In this document: in pieces, positions 16,899 through 31,336 of the stretch
Layout of the letters: every line of letters starts with the position of its first letter
How positions within the stretch are numbered: position 1 is the first letter of the stretch
Assembly: GCF_014196835.1 (NCBI RefSeq)
Contig: NZ_JACIEK010000001.1
Location: 620,001 to 684,000 of the forward strand
Reading direction: 5' to 3'
DNA from: Aureimonas pseudogalii
Lineage (GTDB): Bacteria; Pseudomonadota; Alphaproteobacteria; Rhizobiales; Rhizobiaceae
DNA length: 64,000 nt
Position numbers and translations under genes: made by a program
The notes under the pieces: model-generated
The model's database searches: none
What the model was told of the DNA's origin: nothing
The model's input: the letters and a program-made list of their open reading frames with translations, nothing else

Positions 16899-19800
16899 CT
16901 ACTCCGCGGGCGCCGGCATGCCGCCGCGCGATCCGCCGAAGCGGGTGCGCAGGAAGCCCGCGAGGCGCTCCACGAAGACGAAGATGACGGGCGTGATGAA
17001 GAGCGTCAGCACTTGGCTGACGAGAAGCCCCCCGACCACGGCGACGCCGAGCGGCTGGCGCAGTTCCGACGAGGCGCCGGACCCCAGCGCGATGGGCAGC
17101 GCGCCGAGGAGCGCGCAGAAGGTCGTCATCATGATCGGGCGGAAGCGGCGCACCGCGGCTTCGCGGATGGCGCCCTCGGCGTCGTGCGTGCCGTCGCGCC
17201 GCAGTTCCAGCGCCACGTCGATCATCATGATCGCGTTCTTCTTGACGATACCGATCAGCATCAGCAGCCCGATCACGGCGATGATCGAGAGGTCGTAGCC
17301 GAATAGCGCCAGCGAGGCGAGCGCGCCGAGCGCCGCCGAGGGCAGGCCGGAGAGGATCGTCAGCGGATGGAGGAAACTCTCGTAGAGGATGCCGAGCACG
17401 ATGAAGATGGTGAGGACGGCCGCGCCGATGAGGAGGCCGAGATGGCCCGTCGCCTGCTGGAAGACCTGCGCCGTGCCGGCATAGGAAGTGATGATGCTGG
17501 CGGGAACGCCGATCTCGGCCTTTAGCGCTTCGACGCGCGCCGTGGCGGTGCCGAGCGAGACGCCTTCGGGCAGGTTGAAGGAGAGGGTGACGGAGGTGAG
17601 CTGGCCCGTCTGGTTGACCGTGACCGGGCCGGCCGTGCGGGTGACGGTGGCAAAGCTTGCCAGCGGCACGAGGGTGCCGCCGCCGGCCGGCACGCGGATC
17701 GCCTCCAGCGCCGCCTCATCCCATTGGAAGCGCTCGTCATATTCGAGGATCACGTCGTAGCTGTTGCCGGTGGACTGGATCTGCGTCGCCGTGAGCGTGC
17801 CGAAGCCGGCTTCGAGCGCCGCGCGCAACGCCGTCGCGGAGACGCCGAGCGCGTCGGCGCGCGGGCGATCCACCGTGATGCGGGCCTGAAGTCCGTCGTC
17901 CTGCAGGTCGGTCGCGACATCCGAGAAGGTGGCGCGGTCGGTGCGCAGCGCGCCTTCGAGCTTCGACGACCAGTCGCGCGCGACGGCGGCATCGAGCGAC
18001 TGCACCACGAGCTGATACTGGCTCTGCGAGGAGCGGCCGCCGAAGCGCAGGCTCTGTACCGGCGTCGGGAAGCTCTTGAGGCCGGGGATCTCGGCGAGCG
18101 CGCGACGCAGCCCGGCGATCGTCCGGTCGAGCGGCGGCCGCTCGGCCTTCGGCGTGAGTTGCACGAACATGTTGCCGGAATTGGTGGCGGAGCCGCCGGG
18201 CCCGCCGCCGAGCGTCGAGGTGACGTGCAGCACGGCCGGATCGGCGGAGACGACGGCGGCGGCCTTCGCCTGCAGCACCGCCATCGCGTCGTAGGAGATG
18301 TCCTGGCGCGCCTGCGTCGACACGGTGAGGAGGCCGGTGTCCTCCTGCGGGAAGAACGAGCGCGGCAGGTCGGCCATCAACACGGCCGAGGCGGCGAAGG
18401 AGAGGAGGAAGATCGCGAAGACGAAGCCCTTGCGCCGAAGGCACCAGTCGACCGCGCGGCCATAGGCGGCGGTGACCCGGTCGAAACCGCGCGAGAAGCG
18501 GAAGGCGAGCCCCCGCGTCGCCGGCTCGGCGTGCGGCAGGCGCGCGGCCAGCATCGGCGTCAGCGTCAGCGACACCACGGCCGAGGCGAGGATGGCGAGC
18601 GTCACCACCATGCCGAACTCGACGAGGACGCGCCCGACGACGCCGCCCATCAGCAGGATGGGCAGGAACACCGCGACGAGCGAGAGCGACATGGAGACGA
18701 TGGTGCCCGACACCTCGCCCGCGCCCTTCAGCGCGGCCTCGAAGGGGCGCATCCCCTCCTCGGTGTGGCGCACGATGTTCTCCAGCATGACGATGGCATC
18801 GTCGACCACGAGGCCGACCGACAGCGTCAGGGCGAGAAGCGAGAGATTGTCGATGGAGTAGCCGAGCCCATACATGGCCGCGAAGGTGGCCACCAGCGAC
18901 AGGGGCACGGCGAGCGCGGGGATGAGCGTCGCCGAGACGCGCCCGAGAAAGAGATAGATTACCAGCACGACGAGCGCGATCGTCAGCATCAGCGTGAACT
19001 GGACATCCTCGACGGCGGCCCGGATCGAGGTGGAAGCGTCGTTCGTCGGCTGGATGTGCATGGAGGCCGGCAGGCTGGCCTCGATCTCCGGCAGCTTGGC
19101 CTTGATCGCATCGACGACCTCGACCGTGTTGGCGCCGGGCTGGCGCTGCACGGCGAGCACGATGGCGGGCCGGCCATCGAGCCAGGAGCCCTGGCGCAGG
19201 TTGTCGACGCTGTCGACGACGTCGGCGACGTCTTCGAGATGCACGGACTGGCCGTTCGAGCGGGCGATGACGAGAGTGCGGAATTCGGCGGCGCTGGTGC
19301 GCTGCGTCGGGGCATCGACGGTCAGCGTCTGCGTCGCGGTCTGGATCGTGCCGACGGGGGTCTGGTCGTTCGAGGACTTCAGCGCCGAGGCGACATTGGC
19401 CATCGACAGCGAGCGCCCTTCGAGCTTGGCAGGATCGACCTTGACGCGCACCGCATAGGTCTTGGCGCCGTAGACCTGCGCCTGCGCCACGCCCGAGACG
19501 GTGGAGAGCGCCGGCGAGACGACGTTCTCGGCGAGGTCGTCGATCGTCGTCAGCGGCGCCCCGTCGGAGACGAGCGCGAGCAGCAGCACCGGCGCGTCGG
19601 CCGGGTTGGCCTTGCGGTAGGAGGGCGGCGTCGTGAGATTGTCCGGCAGCTGGCGCGTCGCCCGCGCGATGGCGGCCTGCACGTCGGCGGCGGCCGCGTC
19701 GATGTCGCGCGACAGGTCGAACTGCAGGGTGATGCTGGTGTTGCCGAGCGAGGAGCGCGCCGAGATCGTGTCGATGCCGGCGATGGTCTCGAACTGCTTG

Positions 19801-20003
19801 ATGAGCGGCGTCGCCACCGCGCTCGCCATCGTGTCGGGCGAGGCACCGGCGAGCTGCGCCGAGACGTTGACGGTAGGATAGTCGGCCTGCGGCAGGCTGG
19901 CCACCGGCAGCAGCCGATAGGCGGCGATGCCGGCGATGAGGACGGCGAGCGACAGAAGCAGCGTCGCGACGGGCCGGCGGATGAAGAGGGCGGAGACGCT
20001 CAT
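16899..20003 (-). CDS. RND (HAE1-type) multidrug efflux permease
   Basis: A 1034-residue inner-membrane pump of the AcrB/MdtC class. It has the N-terminal helix (FIRRPVATLLLSLAVLIAG), two large periplasmic loops, and twelve predicted membrane segments. The proton-relay residues are present: two Asp in GLVVDDAIVMLENI (TM4) and Lys in IGIVKKNAIMMID (TM10). It exports small hydrophobic compounds using the proton gradient. The sequence looks nearest to MdtB/MdtC-like pumps. It is coupled by ATGA (20000-20003) to the membrane fusion protein upstream. No outer-membrane channel gene lies next to it. Confidence 0.95.
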   Translation of the reverse strand: MSVSALFIRRPVATLLLSLAVLIAGIAAYRLLPVASLPQADYPTVNVSAQLAGASPDTMASAVATPLIKQFETIAGIDTISARSSLGNTSITLQFDLSRDIDAAAADVQAAIARATRQLPDNLTTPPSYRKANPADAPVLLLALVSDGAPLTTIDDLAENVVSPALSTVSGVAQAQVYGAKTYAVRVKVDPAKLEGRSLSMANVASALKSSNDQTPVGTIQTATQTLTVDAPTQRTSAAEFRTLVIARSNGQSVHLEDVADVVDSVDNLRQGSWLDGRPAIVLAVQRQPGANTVEVVDAIKAKLPEIEASLPASMHIQPTNDASTSIRAAVEDVQFTLMLTIALVVLVIYLFLGRVSATLIPALAVPLSLVATFAAMYGLGYSIDNLSLLALTLSVGLVVDDAIVMLENIVRHTEEGMRPFEAALKGAGEVSGTIVSMSLSLVAVFLPILLMGGVVGRVLVEFGMVVTLAILASAVVSLTLTPMLAARLPHAEPATRGLAFRFSRGFDRVTAAYGRAVDWCLRRKGFVFAIFLLSFAASAVLMADLPRSFFPQEDTGLLTVSTQARQDISYDAMAVLQAKAAAVVSADPAVLHVTSTLGGGPGGSATNSGNMFVQLTPKAERPPLDRTIAGLRRALAEIPGLKSFPTPVQSLRFGGRSSQSQYQLVVQSLDAAVARDWSSKLEGALRTDRATFSDVATDLQDDGLQARITVDRPRADALGVSATALRAALEAGFGTLTATQIQSTGNSYDVILEYDERFQWDEAALEAIRVPAGGGTLVPLASFATVTRTAGPVTVNQTGQLTSVTLSFNLPEGVSLGTATARVEALKAEIGVPASIITSYAGTAQVFQQATGHLGLLIGAAVLTIFIVLGILYESFLHPLTILSGLPSAALGALASLALFGYDLSIIAVIGLLMLIGIVKKNAIMMIDVALELRRDGTHDAEGAIREAAVRRFRPIMMTTFCALLGALPIALGSGASSELRQPLGVAVVGGLLVSQVLTLFITPVIFVFVERLAGFLRTRFGGSRGGMPAPAE

Positions 20004-21295
20004 GTGGCATTGCCAGTGCGCGAGGCGGTGGCCGGCAGCGGCATCGCTGGCCCATCCGCGGACGCTCCGGCCGGCACCTTGACGGTCTCGACGCCGCCTG
20101 CGGGCGCGCTGGCGGGCTCGGGCGCCTTGACGCTGACATGCGCACCGGCGGAGAGCGCGCCCTGCCCTTCCGTCACCACGCGTTCGCCCGCCGCAAGGCC
20201 GGCCGAGAGCCCCGCGAGGTCGCCGACCCGCAACGCCACCTCGACCTTGCGGACCTCGATCGTGTCATCGGGCTTGGCGACATAGACCACCGATCCGTCG
20301 TCGCGCGGCTCCACCGCGACGCCGGGCACCAGCACCAGCCCGTCGCGGTTGCCCGCATGCGCCTCGACCGCGATCGACTGGCCGGGCACGAAGGCGCCGT
20401 CGTCGTTGGGCAGGAGCGCGCGCAGGCGGATCGTGCCGGAATTCTGGTCCACGGCATTGTCGATGAAGACCACGGGGCCCTCGCCCTCGCTCGACGTCGC
20501 GCCGGCGGGTCGCGCCGTCGCGGTCAGCGTCCTGGCCTTCCAGGCGGCGTGCAGGAGGTCGAGATCGTTTTCGGGCAGCGAGAATTCGGCATAGACGGGC
20601 GCGCTCTGCGTCAGCGTCACGATGGCGGTGCCCGGCGTCACCAGCGCGCCGGCCGAGAGCGCGATGGCGCCGAGCCGCCCGTCGAAGGAAGCGCGGATCT
20701 CGGTCTTGGCGAGCGCCACCTGATCGGCGAGGAGCGTCGCGCGGTCGACGTCGAGGCTGGCGGTGGCGCTGCGCACGGCGGTGGTGGCGTCGTCGCCGGC
20801 CTGCTGCGTGTTGGCGCCGGACTGGACGAGGCGTTGGATACGGTTGAGCGAGGCGGTGGCGGCGTCGAGCGTCGCCTGATCGCGGGCGATCGCCGCCTCG
20901 TCCTTCGTGACCAGCGCCCGTGCCGCGCGATCGTCCAGCCGCACGACGAGGTCGCCCGCCTTCACGCGCGCGCCGTCGTGGCCCTCGATCTCGGCGACGA
21001 CGCCGGTGGCCTCGGTGCTCAGCACCGTGGAGGCGACGGGGCGCACCCAGCCGACGGTGGCGCGCAGGATCGGCAGCGAGCCGGCCTCGGCCTCGGCGAC
21101 CACCACCGCGACCGGGCCGCCCGATCCGCGCCGCCCGGAGCTCCCGGCGCCCCCGGCCCCATGACCTCCTGCGGCCGGATCGGCCGGCGCAAGCCAGGCC
21201 GCGAGCGGCGCGGGCGCATAGGGCGCGATGCGTTCACGCTCGTACCAGCCGCCGACCAAGAGAAGACAGAGGACGAGAAGGGTCCATCGACGCAT
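20000..21295 (-). CDS. RND efflux membrane fusion protein (HlyD/AcrA family)
   Basis: A 431-residue periplasmic adaptor. It has one N-terminal membrane or signal segment (WTLLVLCLLLVGGWY), a Gly-rich linker, the lipoyl/barrel-sandwich parts (STEATGVVAEIEGHDGARVKAGDLVVRLDD), a helical hairpin (about 130-200), a beta-barrel and a C-terminal Pro/Ala-rich tail. The ATG at 21295 has GGGGA upstream and starts directly before the hydrophobic segment; a GTG 15 bases further up is possible. It bridges the permease that follows to an outer-membrane channel encoded elsewhere. No regulator gene is adjacent. Confidence 0.92.
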   Translation of the reverse strand: MRRWTLLVLCLLLVGGWYERERIAPYAPAPLAAWLAPADPAAGGHGAGGAGSSGRRGSGGPVAVVVAEAEAGSLPILRATVGWVRPVASTVLSTEATGVVAEIEGHDGARVKAGDLVVRLDDRAARALVTKDEAAIARDQATLDAATASLNRIQRLVQSGANTQQAGDDATTAVRSATASLDVDRATLLADQVALAKTEIRASFDGRLGAIALSAGALVTPGTAIVTLTQSAPVYAEFSLPENDLDLLHAAWKARTLTATARPAGATSSEGEGPVVFIDNAVDQNSGTIRLRALLPNDDGAFVPGQSIAVEAHAGNRDGLVLVPGVAVEPRDDGSVVYVAKPDDTIEVRKVEVALRVGDLAGLSAGLAAGERVVTEGQGALSAGAHVSVKAPEPASAPAGGVETVKVPAGASADGPAMPLPATASRTGNAT

Positions 21296-21417
21296 GCCGG
21301 CCGTCCCCACGGCGAGCCTACCCGATGTCCGCCACGCCGCTTCCCTCGTTCTACGCCACGGGACCGCGTCTTCAACGCAGCGGCCTCCTTAAATTCCGGC
21401 AATGCAACGTGAGCGGA

Positions 21418-25212
<3,795 letters not shown>

Positions 25213-25273
25213 GGGGAACCCTCGGGATTCGAAAGACGCGCAACCGGCGGCATCGCCGGCCATGCGCCCTATC

Positions 25274-25293
25274 ATATAAGGAGTTCCTTATAT
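25274..25293. promoter_or_regulatory. metH: 20-bp palindrome before metH (probable operator)
   Basis: ATATAAGGAGTTCCTTATAT: 9-bp arms around a two-base centre, AT-rich in an otherwise GC-rich region. It lies 61 bp before the metH start. Its size and symmetry fit an ArsR-family repressor site. SahR, an S-adenosylhomocysteine-sensing ArsR-type regulator, controls metH in many Proteobacteria, so that class is my best guess; I cannot confirm the motif. Confidence 0.7.
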
Positions 25294-25321
25294 CATTCCG
25301 CAAGCCTTGGCGAGGCAGGCG

Positions 25322-26176
25322 TCAGACCAGCCGGCGTGCCGCCGCCTGCACCGCGACGAGCGCGTCGAGAAACCGCGCGACGCCGTTCTCCTCGTTGGTG
25401 GGAGCGACGAGCATCGCCTCGCGGCGCACCTCCTCGGGCGCCTGCCCCATGGCGACCGACAGCCCGGCGCGGGCGAACATCGGCACGTCGTTCGGCATGT
25501 CGCCGAGCACCGCCACGGCGTGGAGCGGCACGCCCATCGTCTCGGCGAGAAAGGCGACGCCGTCGCCCTTGTTGGCGGATTTCGCGGTGACGTCGAGGAA
25601 GTAGACCTGCGAGCGCACCACCGTCGCGGCCTCGCCGATGGCGGCGGCCACCTCGGCTTCCAGCCGGCGCATCAGCGGGTGGTCGTCGCTGACGCCGGAG
25701 ATCTTGTCGGCCCGCGCCAGCGCGTCGTCGAAGGATGCGACGGTCGTCGGCGCGAGGCCCGAGGCGAGACGCTCGCGCGGGCCGTGCGGCGAGGCGTCGG
25801 CATCCTCGCGCGCCAGCCATTGGCCGTCGGCGAAGACCCAGACGAGGACGCCGGCTGCGTCGAGCATCTCCACCGCCTGCCGCGCTTCCCGTTCGGGAAT
25901 GCGGTGCGAGCCGATCACCGTGCCGTCGCGCCGCGACAGCGCGCCGCCGTTGAAGGCGCCGATCGGCTCGTCGGTGATCTCGACCTTCGCGGCGATCTCG
26001 CCGAGGCCGGAGGGCGGCCGGGCCGAGATCAGCGTGAAGGCGATGCCGGCGGCCCGCGCCCGGCGGATCGCCGCCACCGTCTCGTCGGCGAGCGACTTGT
26101 CGTCGCGCACCAGCGTTCCGTCGATGTCGGAGACGACGAGGCGGATGCCGGCGGCGGCGGGAGGCAGATCCCTCAC
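25322..26176 (-). CDS. HAD-superfamily (Cof-like) phosphatase
   Basis: A 284-residue HAD hydrolase of the Cof/YbiV group. Motif I is SDIDGT with Asp17 and Asp19; motif II lies near FTLISARPP; a C2-type cap domain fills the middle; the late NKGDGV lysine and GDMPNDVPM carry motifs III and IV. Such enzymes dephosphorylate sugar phosphates with broad specificity. The GTG start (26176) overlaps the gnd stop as GTGA, so it is co-translated with 6-phosphogluconate dehydrogenase, suggesting a role in clearing or repairing sugar phosphates. Confidence 0.88.
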   Translation of the reverse strand: MRDLPPAAAGIRLVVSDIDGTLVRDDKSLADETVAAIRRARAAGIAFTLISARPPSGLGEIAAKVEITDEPIGAFNGGALSRRDGTVIGSHRIPEREARQAVEMLDAAGVLVWVFADGQWLAREDADASPHGPRERLASGLAPTTVASFDDALARADKISGVSDDHPLMRRLEAEVAAAIGEAATVVRSQVYFLDVTAKSANKGDGVAFLAETMGVPLHAVAVLGDMPNDVPMFARAGLSVAMGQAPEEVRREAMLVAPTNEENGVARFLDALVAVQAAARRLV

Positions 26177-27150
26177 TGCGGGATCTCGACATGGCCGCCG
26201 AAGCCGAAGCGCATGGCCGAGAGCAGCTTGTCGCCGAACGTGTTGTCGGAGCGCGAGCGGTAGCGCGCGTAGAGCGCGGCCGAGAGGACGTGGGCGGGCA
26301 CCGCCTCCTCCATTGCCGCGTCGATCGTCCAGCGCCCCTCGCCGCTGTCGGCGACCCGGCCCGAGAAGCGCTCGAGGCTGTGGTCGGAGGCGAGCGCGTC
26401 GGCCGTGAGGTCGAGGAGCCAGGACGAGACCACCGAGCCGCGGCGCCAGACCTCGGCAATGTCCGGCAGGTTGAGGGCGAAGCGCTCGTCGGCCGGCAGG
26501 TGCTCGGAATTCTTCGAGGCGAGGATGTCGAAGCCTTCGGCATAGGCCTGCATCAGGCCGTATTCGATGCCGTTGTGGACCATCTTGACGAAATGGCCGG
26601 CGCCGGCCGGGCCGGCATGGATGTAGCCGCGCTCGGCGCGGTCGTCCGGCGCATCGCGCCCGTGGGTGCGCGCGATGTCGCCGTAGCCGGGCGCGAGCGC
26701 GGCGAAGATCGGGTCGAGATCGCGCACCGTCTCCTCGGGCCCGCCGATCATCATGCAATAGCCACGCTCCAGCCCCCAGACGCCGCCGGAGGTGCCGACG
26801 TCCACATAGGCGATGCCGCTCGGCTCCAACTCCTTGGCGCGGCGGATGTCGTCCTTGTAGAAGGAATTGCCGCCGTCGATGATCACGTCGCCGGGGGCGC
26901 AGAGGCCGGCGAGGTCGCGGATCGTCGCCTCCGTGGGATCGCCCGCCGGCAGCATCACCCAGAAGACCTTGCGGCCGGAGAACTTCGCGGCGAGCTCGCC
27001 GAGCGAGGCGGCCGGCACCGCGCCTTCGCCCGACAGCGCCGCGACGGTCTCCACGGAGCGGTCGTAGACGAGGCACTCGTGGCCGTTCTTCATCAGGCGG
27101 CGGGCGATGTTGCCGCCCATCCGGCCGAGGCCGATGATCGCGATCTGCAT
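26173..27150 (-). CDS. gnd: 6-phosphogluconate dehydrogenase, decarboxylating (short, GndA/YqeC-type)
   Basis: A 325-residue dehydrogenase of the short 6-phosphogluconate dehydrogenase type (classical Gnd is about 470). It converts 6-phosphogluconate to ribulose 5-phosphate and carbon dioxide. Seen: the N-terminal nucleotide-binding turn GLGRMGGN (8-15), [22 protein letters not shown] (substrate loop) and the catalytic Lys region [21 protein letters not shown]. It sits 77 bp after transketolase and is coupled to the HAD phosphatase, so it is the middle gene of a pentose-phosphate operon. The cofactor preference cannot be told from the sequence here. Confidence 0.93.
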   Translation of the reverse strand: MQIAIIGLGRMGGNIARRLMKNGHECLVYDRSVETVAALSGEGAVPAASLGELAAKFSGRKVFWVMLPAGDPTEATIRDLAGLCAPGDVIIDGGNSFYKDDIRRAKELEPSGIAYVDVGTSGGVWGLERGYCMMIGGPEETVRDLDPIFAALAPGYGDIARTHGRDAPDDRAERGYIHAGPAGAGHFVKMVHNGIEYGLMQAYAEGFDILASKNSEHLPADERFALNLPDIAEVWRRGSVVSSWLLDLTADALASDHSLERFSGRVADSGEGRWTIDAAMEEAVPAHVLSAALYARYRSRSDNTFGDKLLSAMRFGFGGHVEIPQ

Positions 27151-27183
27151 GGGATGTCTCTTCGAGATGATGGGTGGGAATGA

Positions 27184-27211
27184 GCGACCGCCGCCTCCCG
27201 CCGGCGGTCGC
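27184..27211 (-). other. Stem-loop between tkt and gnd
   Basis: GCGACCGCCG (27184-27193) pairs with CGGCGGTCGC (27202-27211) around an 8-base loop. No T-run follows on the minus strand, so it is more likely an mRNA-stabilising or partial-stop element than a full terminator. Confidence 0.5.
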
Positions 27212-27227
27212 GAAGGTCGAGGACGGA

Positions 27228-29330
27228 TCAGCTTCGGCGCGCGGCGATCTGCCCGCGCGCGGCCTCGGCGACATGGTCGGGCGTGAAGCCGAACTTCTCC
27301 TGCAGCTTGGCGAGCGGCGCCGAGGCGCCGAAGGTGGACATGGTGATCTTGGCGCCCTTGGCGCCGGTGTAGCGGTCCCACCCGAGCGAGCCGGCCTGCT
27401 CCACCGCGACGCGCGCCATGATCTCAGGCGGCAGCACGCGGTCGCGATAGGAATCGTCCTGCTTCTCGAAGAGCTCCCACGAAGGCAGCGACACGACGCG
27501 CGACGTCACGCCTTCGGCTGTCAGCTTCTCGTGTGCGGCAAGGCACAGCGAGATCTCCGATCCCGTGCCGATGAGGATCACCTCCGGCGTCTCGTCGGGC
27601 GAGCCGGCGAGCACGTAGCCGCCTTGTCGCAGGCCTTCGGCGCTCGCGTATCTGGTGCGGTCGATCGTCGGCAGGTTCTGGCGCGAGAAGACGAGGCAGG
27701 TCGGCTCGTGCGTCTGCTCGACGGCGATCTTCCAGGCCTCCACCACCTCGTTGGCGTCGCCCGGGCGGATCGTGTTGAGGCCGGGAATGGCGCGGAGCGA
27801 GGCCAGATGCTCGATCGGCTGGTGCGTCGGCCCGTCCTCGCCGACGCCGATGGAATCATGGGTGAAGACGAAGATCGTCGGCACTTCCATGATCGCGGCG
27901 AGGCGCAGCGTCGGGCGCATGTAGTCGGAGAAGACGAGGAAGGTCGCCGTGAAGGAGCGCAGATAGGAAAGCGCCATGCCGTTGGCGACGGCGCCCATGC
28001 CATGCTCGCGAATGCCGAAATGCAGGTTGCGCCCGCCATAGGACCCCGCCTCGAAGGAGCCGGCGCCCTCGAAGGTGAGCTTGGTCTTGGTGGAGGGCGC
28101 GAGGTCGGCGGAACCGCCGACGAGGAAGGGCACCTTCTCGGCGATGGCGTTCAGCACCTTGCCGCCGGCATCGCGCGAGGCGACGCCCTTGGCGTCCGCC
28201 TCGAAGCTCGGCAGGTTCGCGTCCCAGCCCTTCGGCAGCTTGCCCTGGCGCATCAGGTCGATCTCGTCGGCGAGATCGGGATGGGCCTTCCGGTAGGCCG
28301 CGAAATCGCGCTCCCATTCCTCGCGCCGCGGCCGGCCGCGTCCGGCGACGGCCGCGTTGAACGCCTCGGCCACGCCGGCGGGCACGTGGAAGCTCTCGCC
28401 CTCCGGCCAGCCGTAGGAGCGCTTGGCGGCCTTCACGTCGTCGGCGTCGAAGGCTTCGCCGTGCGCGGCGGCCGTGCCCTGCTGCTTGGGCAGACCGTAG
28501 CCGATGACGCTGTCGACGACGATCAGCGTCGGCCGGTCGTCGGTCTCGCGGAACTCTGTGAGCGCCTTCGCGATGGCCTCGGCATCGTTGGCGTCGGTGA
28601 CGTGCAGCGTCTTCCAGCCGTAGCCGCGGAAGCGCTCGGCGACGTCCTCGGAGAAGGCGAGCTCGGTGTTGCCCTCGATCGAGACGTGGTTGTTGTCGTA
28701 GATCCAGCAGAGGTTGGAGAGCTTGAGGTGCCCGGCGAGCGAGGCCGCCTCGCTGGCGACGCCCTCCATCAGGTCGCCGTCGCCGCAGAGCACGTAGACG
28801 TCGTGGTCGAAGACGGTCGCCTCCGGCCGATTGTAGTGCGCGGCGAGATAGCGCTCGGCGATGGCCATGCCGACCGAGTTGCCGCAGCCCTGCCCGAGCG
28901 GGCCGGTGGTGGTCTCGACGCCCGTGGTCATCCGGTATTCGGGATGGCCGGGGGTCTTCGATCCCATCTGCCGGAACTGCTCGATGTCCTGAAGCGACAC
29001 CGCCGGCTTGCCGGTCTTGGCGCCGTCGGCGTCGATCTCCTTCACGCCCGCCAGATGCAGCAGCGCGTAGAGCAGCATCGAGCCGTGGCCGACGGAGAGC
29101 ACGAACCGATCGCGGTTCGGCCAGTCCGGCTGGTCGGGATCGGTGCGCAGGAAGCGGCTCCAGAGCGTGTGCCCGACCGCGGCGAGGCCCAGCGGCGCGC
29201 CGACATGGCCGGAATGGGCCTTCAGCACGGCGTCCATCGCCAGGGTGCGGATCGTGTCGATCGCCCGCTGGCCGGAGGCGTCGCCGGTCTGGCCGGTGTC
29301 GTGGGGGGAAACGGATTTGACCGCGCTCAT
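27228..29330 (-). CDS. tkt: Transketolase
   Basis: A 700-residue thiamine-diphosphate enzyme of the non-oxidative pentose phosphate pathway, of normal length. Seen: substrate and cofactor histidines in [12 protein letters not shown] and [14 protein letters not shown], the thiamine-diphosphate/magnesium motif [14 protein letters not shown] followed by IYDNN, the pyrimidine-domain segment [21 protein letters not shown], and the C-terminal [12 protein letters not shown]. It moves two-carbon units between sugar phosphates. It heads a transcription unit with gnd and a HAD phosphatase on the same strand. Confidence 0.98.
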   Translation of the reverse strand: MSAVKSVSPHDTGQTGDASGQRAIDTIRTLAMDAVLKAHSGHVGAPLGLAAVGHTLWSRFLRTDPDQPDWPNRDRFVLSVGHGSMLLYALLHLAGVKEIDADGAKTGKPAVSLQDIEQFRQMGSKTPGHPEYRMTTGVETTTGPLGQGCGNSVGMAIAERYLAAHYNRPEATVFDHDVYVLCGDGDLMEGVASEAASLAGHLKLSNLCWIYDNNHVSIEGNTELAFSEDVAERFRGYGWKTLHVTDANDAEAIAKALTEFRETDDRPTLIVVDSVIGYGLPKQQGTAAAHGEAFDADDVKAAKRSYGWPEGESFHVPAGVAEAFNAAVAGRGRPRREEWERDFAAYRKAHPDLADEIDLMRQGKLPKGWDANLPSFEADAKGVASRDAGGKVLNAIAEKVPFLVGGSADLAPSTKTKLTFEGAGSFEAGSYGGRNLHFGIREHGMGAVANGMALSYLRSFTATFLVFSDYMRPTLRLAAIMEVPTIFVFTHDSIGVGEDGPTHQPIEHLASLRAIPGLNTIRPGDANEVVEAWKIAVEQTHEPTCLVFSRQNLPTIDRTRYASAEGLRQGGYVLAGSPDETPEVILIGTGSEISLCLAAHEKLTAEGVTSRVVSLPSWELFEKQDDSYRDRVLPPEIMARVAVEQAGSLGWDRYTGAKGAKITMSTFGASAPLAKLQEKFGFTPDHVAEAARGQIAARRS

Positions 29331-29551
29331 CGGATCGTCCTCTTCGCGTCTCGATGGGACCGGCCGATCGCATCGGCCGAATGTCCCTGCGGTCCGGCGG
29401 GCGCTGCGCCGTGCAGCCGGGCCGGCGTCGAACCGATTGAAGCGCTATGGTGGAGCACGCCGGCGTGATGTCGATGGGCGGCAACGGGGGAAAGCGCGAG
29501 AGGCGCGAGAGAAGAGGGGTTGCACCGGAGACCCGCCCTCGCCTATGGAAA

Positions 29552-29570
29552 CATGACTACTGTAGTCATG
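29552..29570. promoter_or_regulatory. IRO-type iron box (putative RirA site) before exbB
   Basis: CATGACTACTGTAGTCATG: two perfect 9-bp arms around one base. It contains TGA-N9-TCA, the core of the IRO box bound by the iron-sulfur regulator RirA in rhizobia and relatives. It lies 85 bp before the exbB start and upstream of the exbB-exbD-tonB set, which is expected to be iron-repressed. The rest of 29331-29655 shows no gene. Confidence 0.7.
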
Positions 29571-29655
29571 ATTGACGGGTGCGGCGAAGGATCGCCGATC
29601 GAGCGTGTTCGGCGAGACGGACCGGCTCGACGTCCCGTCCGCGGGAAGGTTCGCC

Positions 29656-30828
<1,173 letters not shown>

Positions 30829-30832
30829 TCCG

Positions 30833-31336
30833 ATGGGCGTGAGCCTCAAGACCGGCGACGACGACGACACCGGCGAAGTCGCCGACATCAACGTCACGCC
30901 CTTCATCGACGTGGTGCTGGTGCTGCTCATCATCTTCATGGTGGCGGCGCCGCTTTCCACGGTCGACGTGCCGGTGGACCTGCCGGTCTCCAACGCGCGC
31001 CCGCAGGAGCGGCCGGACGAGCCGCTCTATCTCACCGTGCAGGACGACCTGAACCTCGTGCTCGGCGAGGCGCCGGTGACGAAGGAGACGCTGCGCGCCG
31101 CGATCGACGCGCGCACCGGGGGCAACCGCGAGGAGCGCGTGTTCCTGCGCGCCGATGGCGCGGTGGCCTATGGCGACCTGATGGAGATCATGAACGCGCT
31201 GCGCGACGCCGGCTATCTGAAGATCGCACTCGTCGGCCTCGAGAATGCCGCGTCCGAGAGCACATCGCCCGCCGCCCCCGGACCGACCGCCGCGCCCGCC
31301 TCGCCCGCACCCGCCGGATCGCCGCCGCAGCCATGA
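30833..31336 (+). CDS. exbD: TonB-system protein ExbD
   Basis: A 167-residue ExbD/TolR protein: one membrane helix ([18 protein letters not shown]) with the conserved proton-carrying Asp26 in [11 protein letters not shown], then a periplasmic domain of about 95 residues. A Pro/Ala/Ser-rich tail of about 30 residues at the C-terminus is longer than usual. It begins 4 bp after exbB and overlaps tonB by ATGA (31333-31336). Confidence 0.96.
   Translation: MGVSLKTGDDDDTGEVADINVTPFIDVVLVLLIIFMVAAPLSTVDVPVDLPVSNARPQERPDEPLYLTVQDDLNLVLGEAPVTKETLRAAIDARTGGNREERVFLRADGAVAYGDLMEIMNALRDAGYLKIALVGLENAASESTSPAAPGPTAAPASPAPAGSPPQP

Noticed and set aside
25213..25321. Cobalamin or SAM riboswitch before metH
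   Set aside because: The gap is too short and holds a DNA palindrome rather than the conserved riboswitch core.
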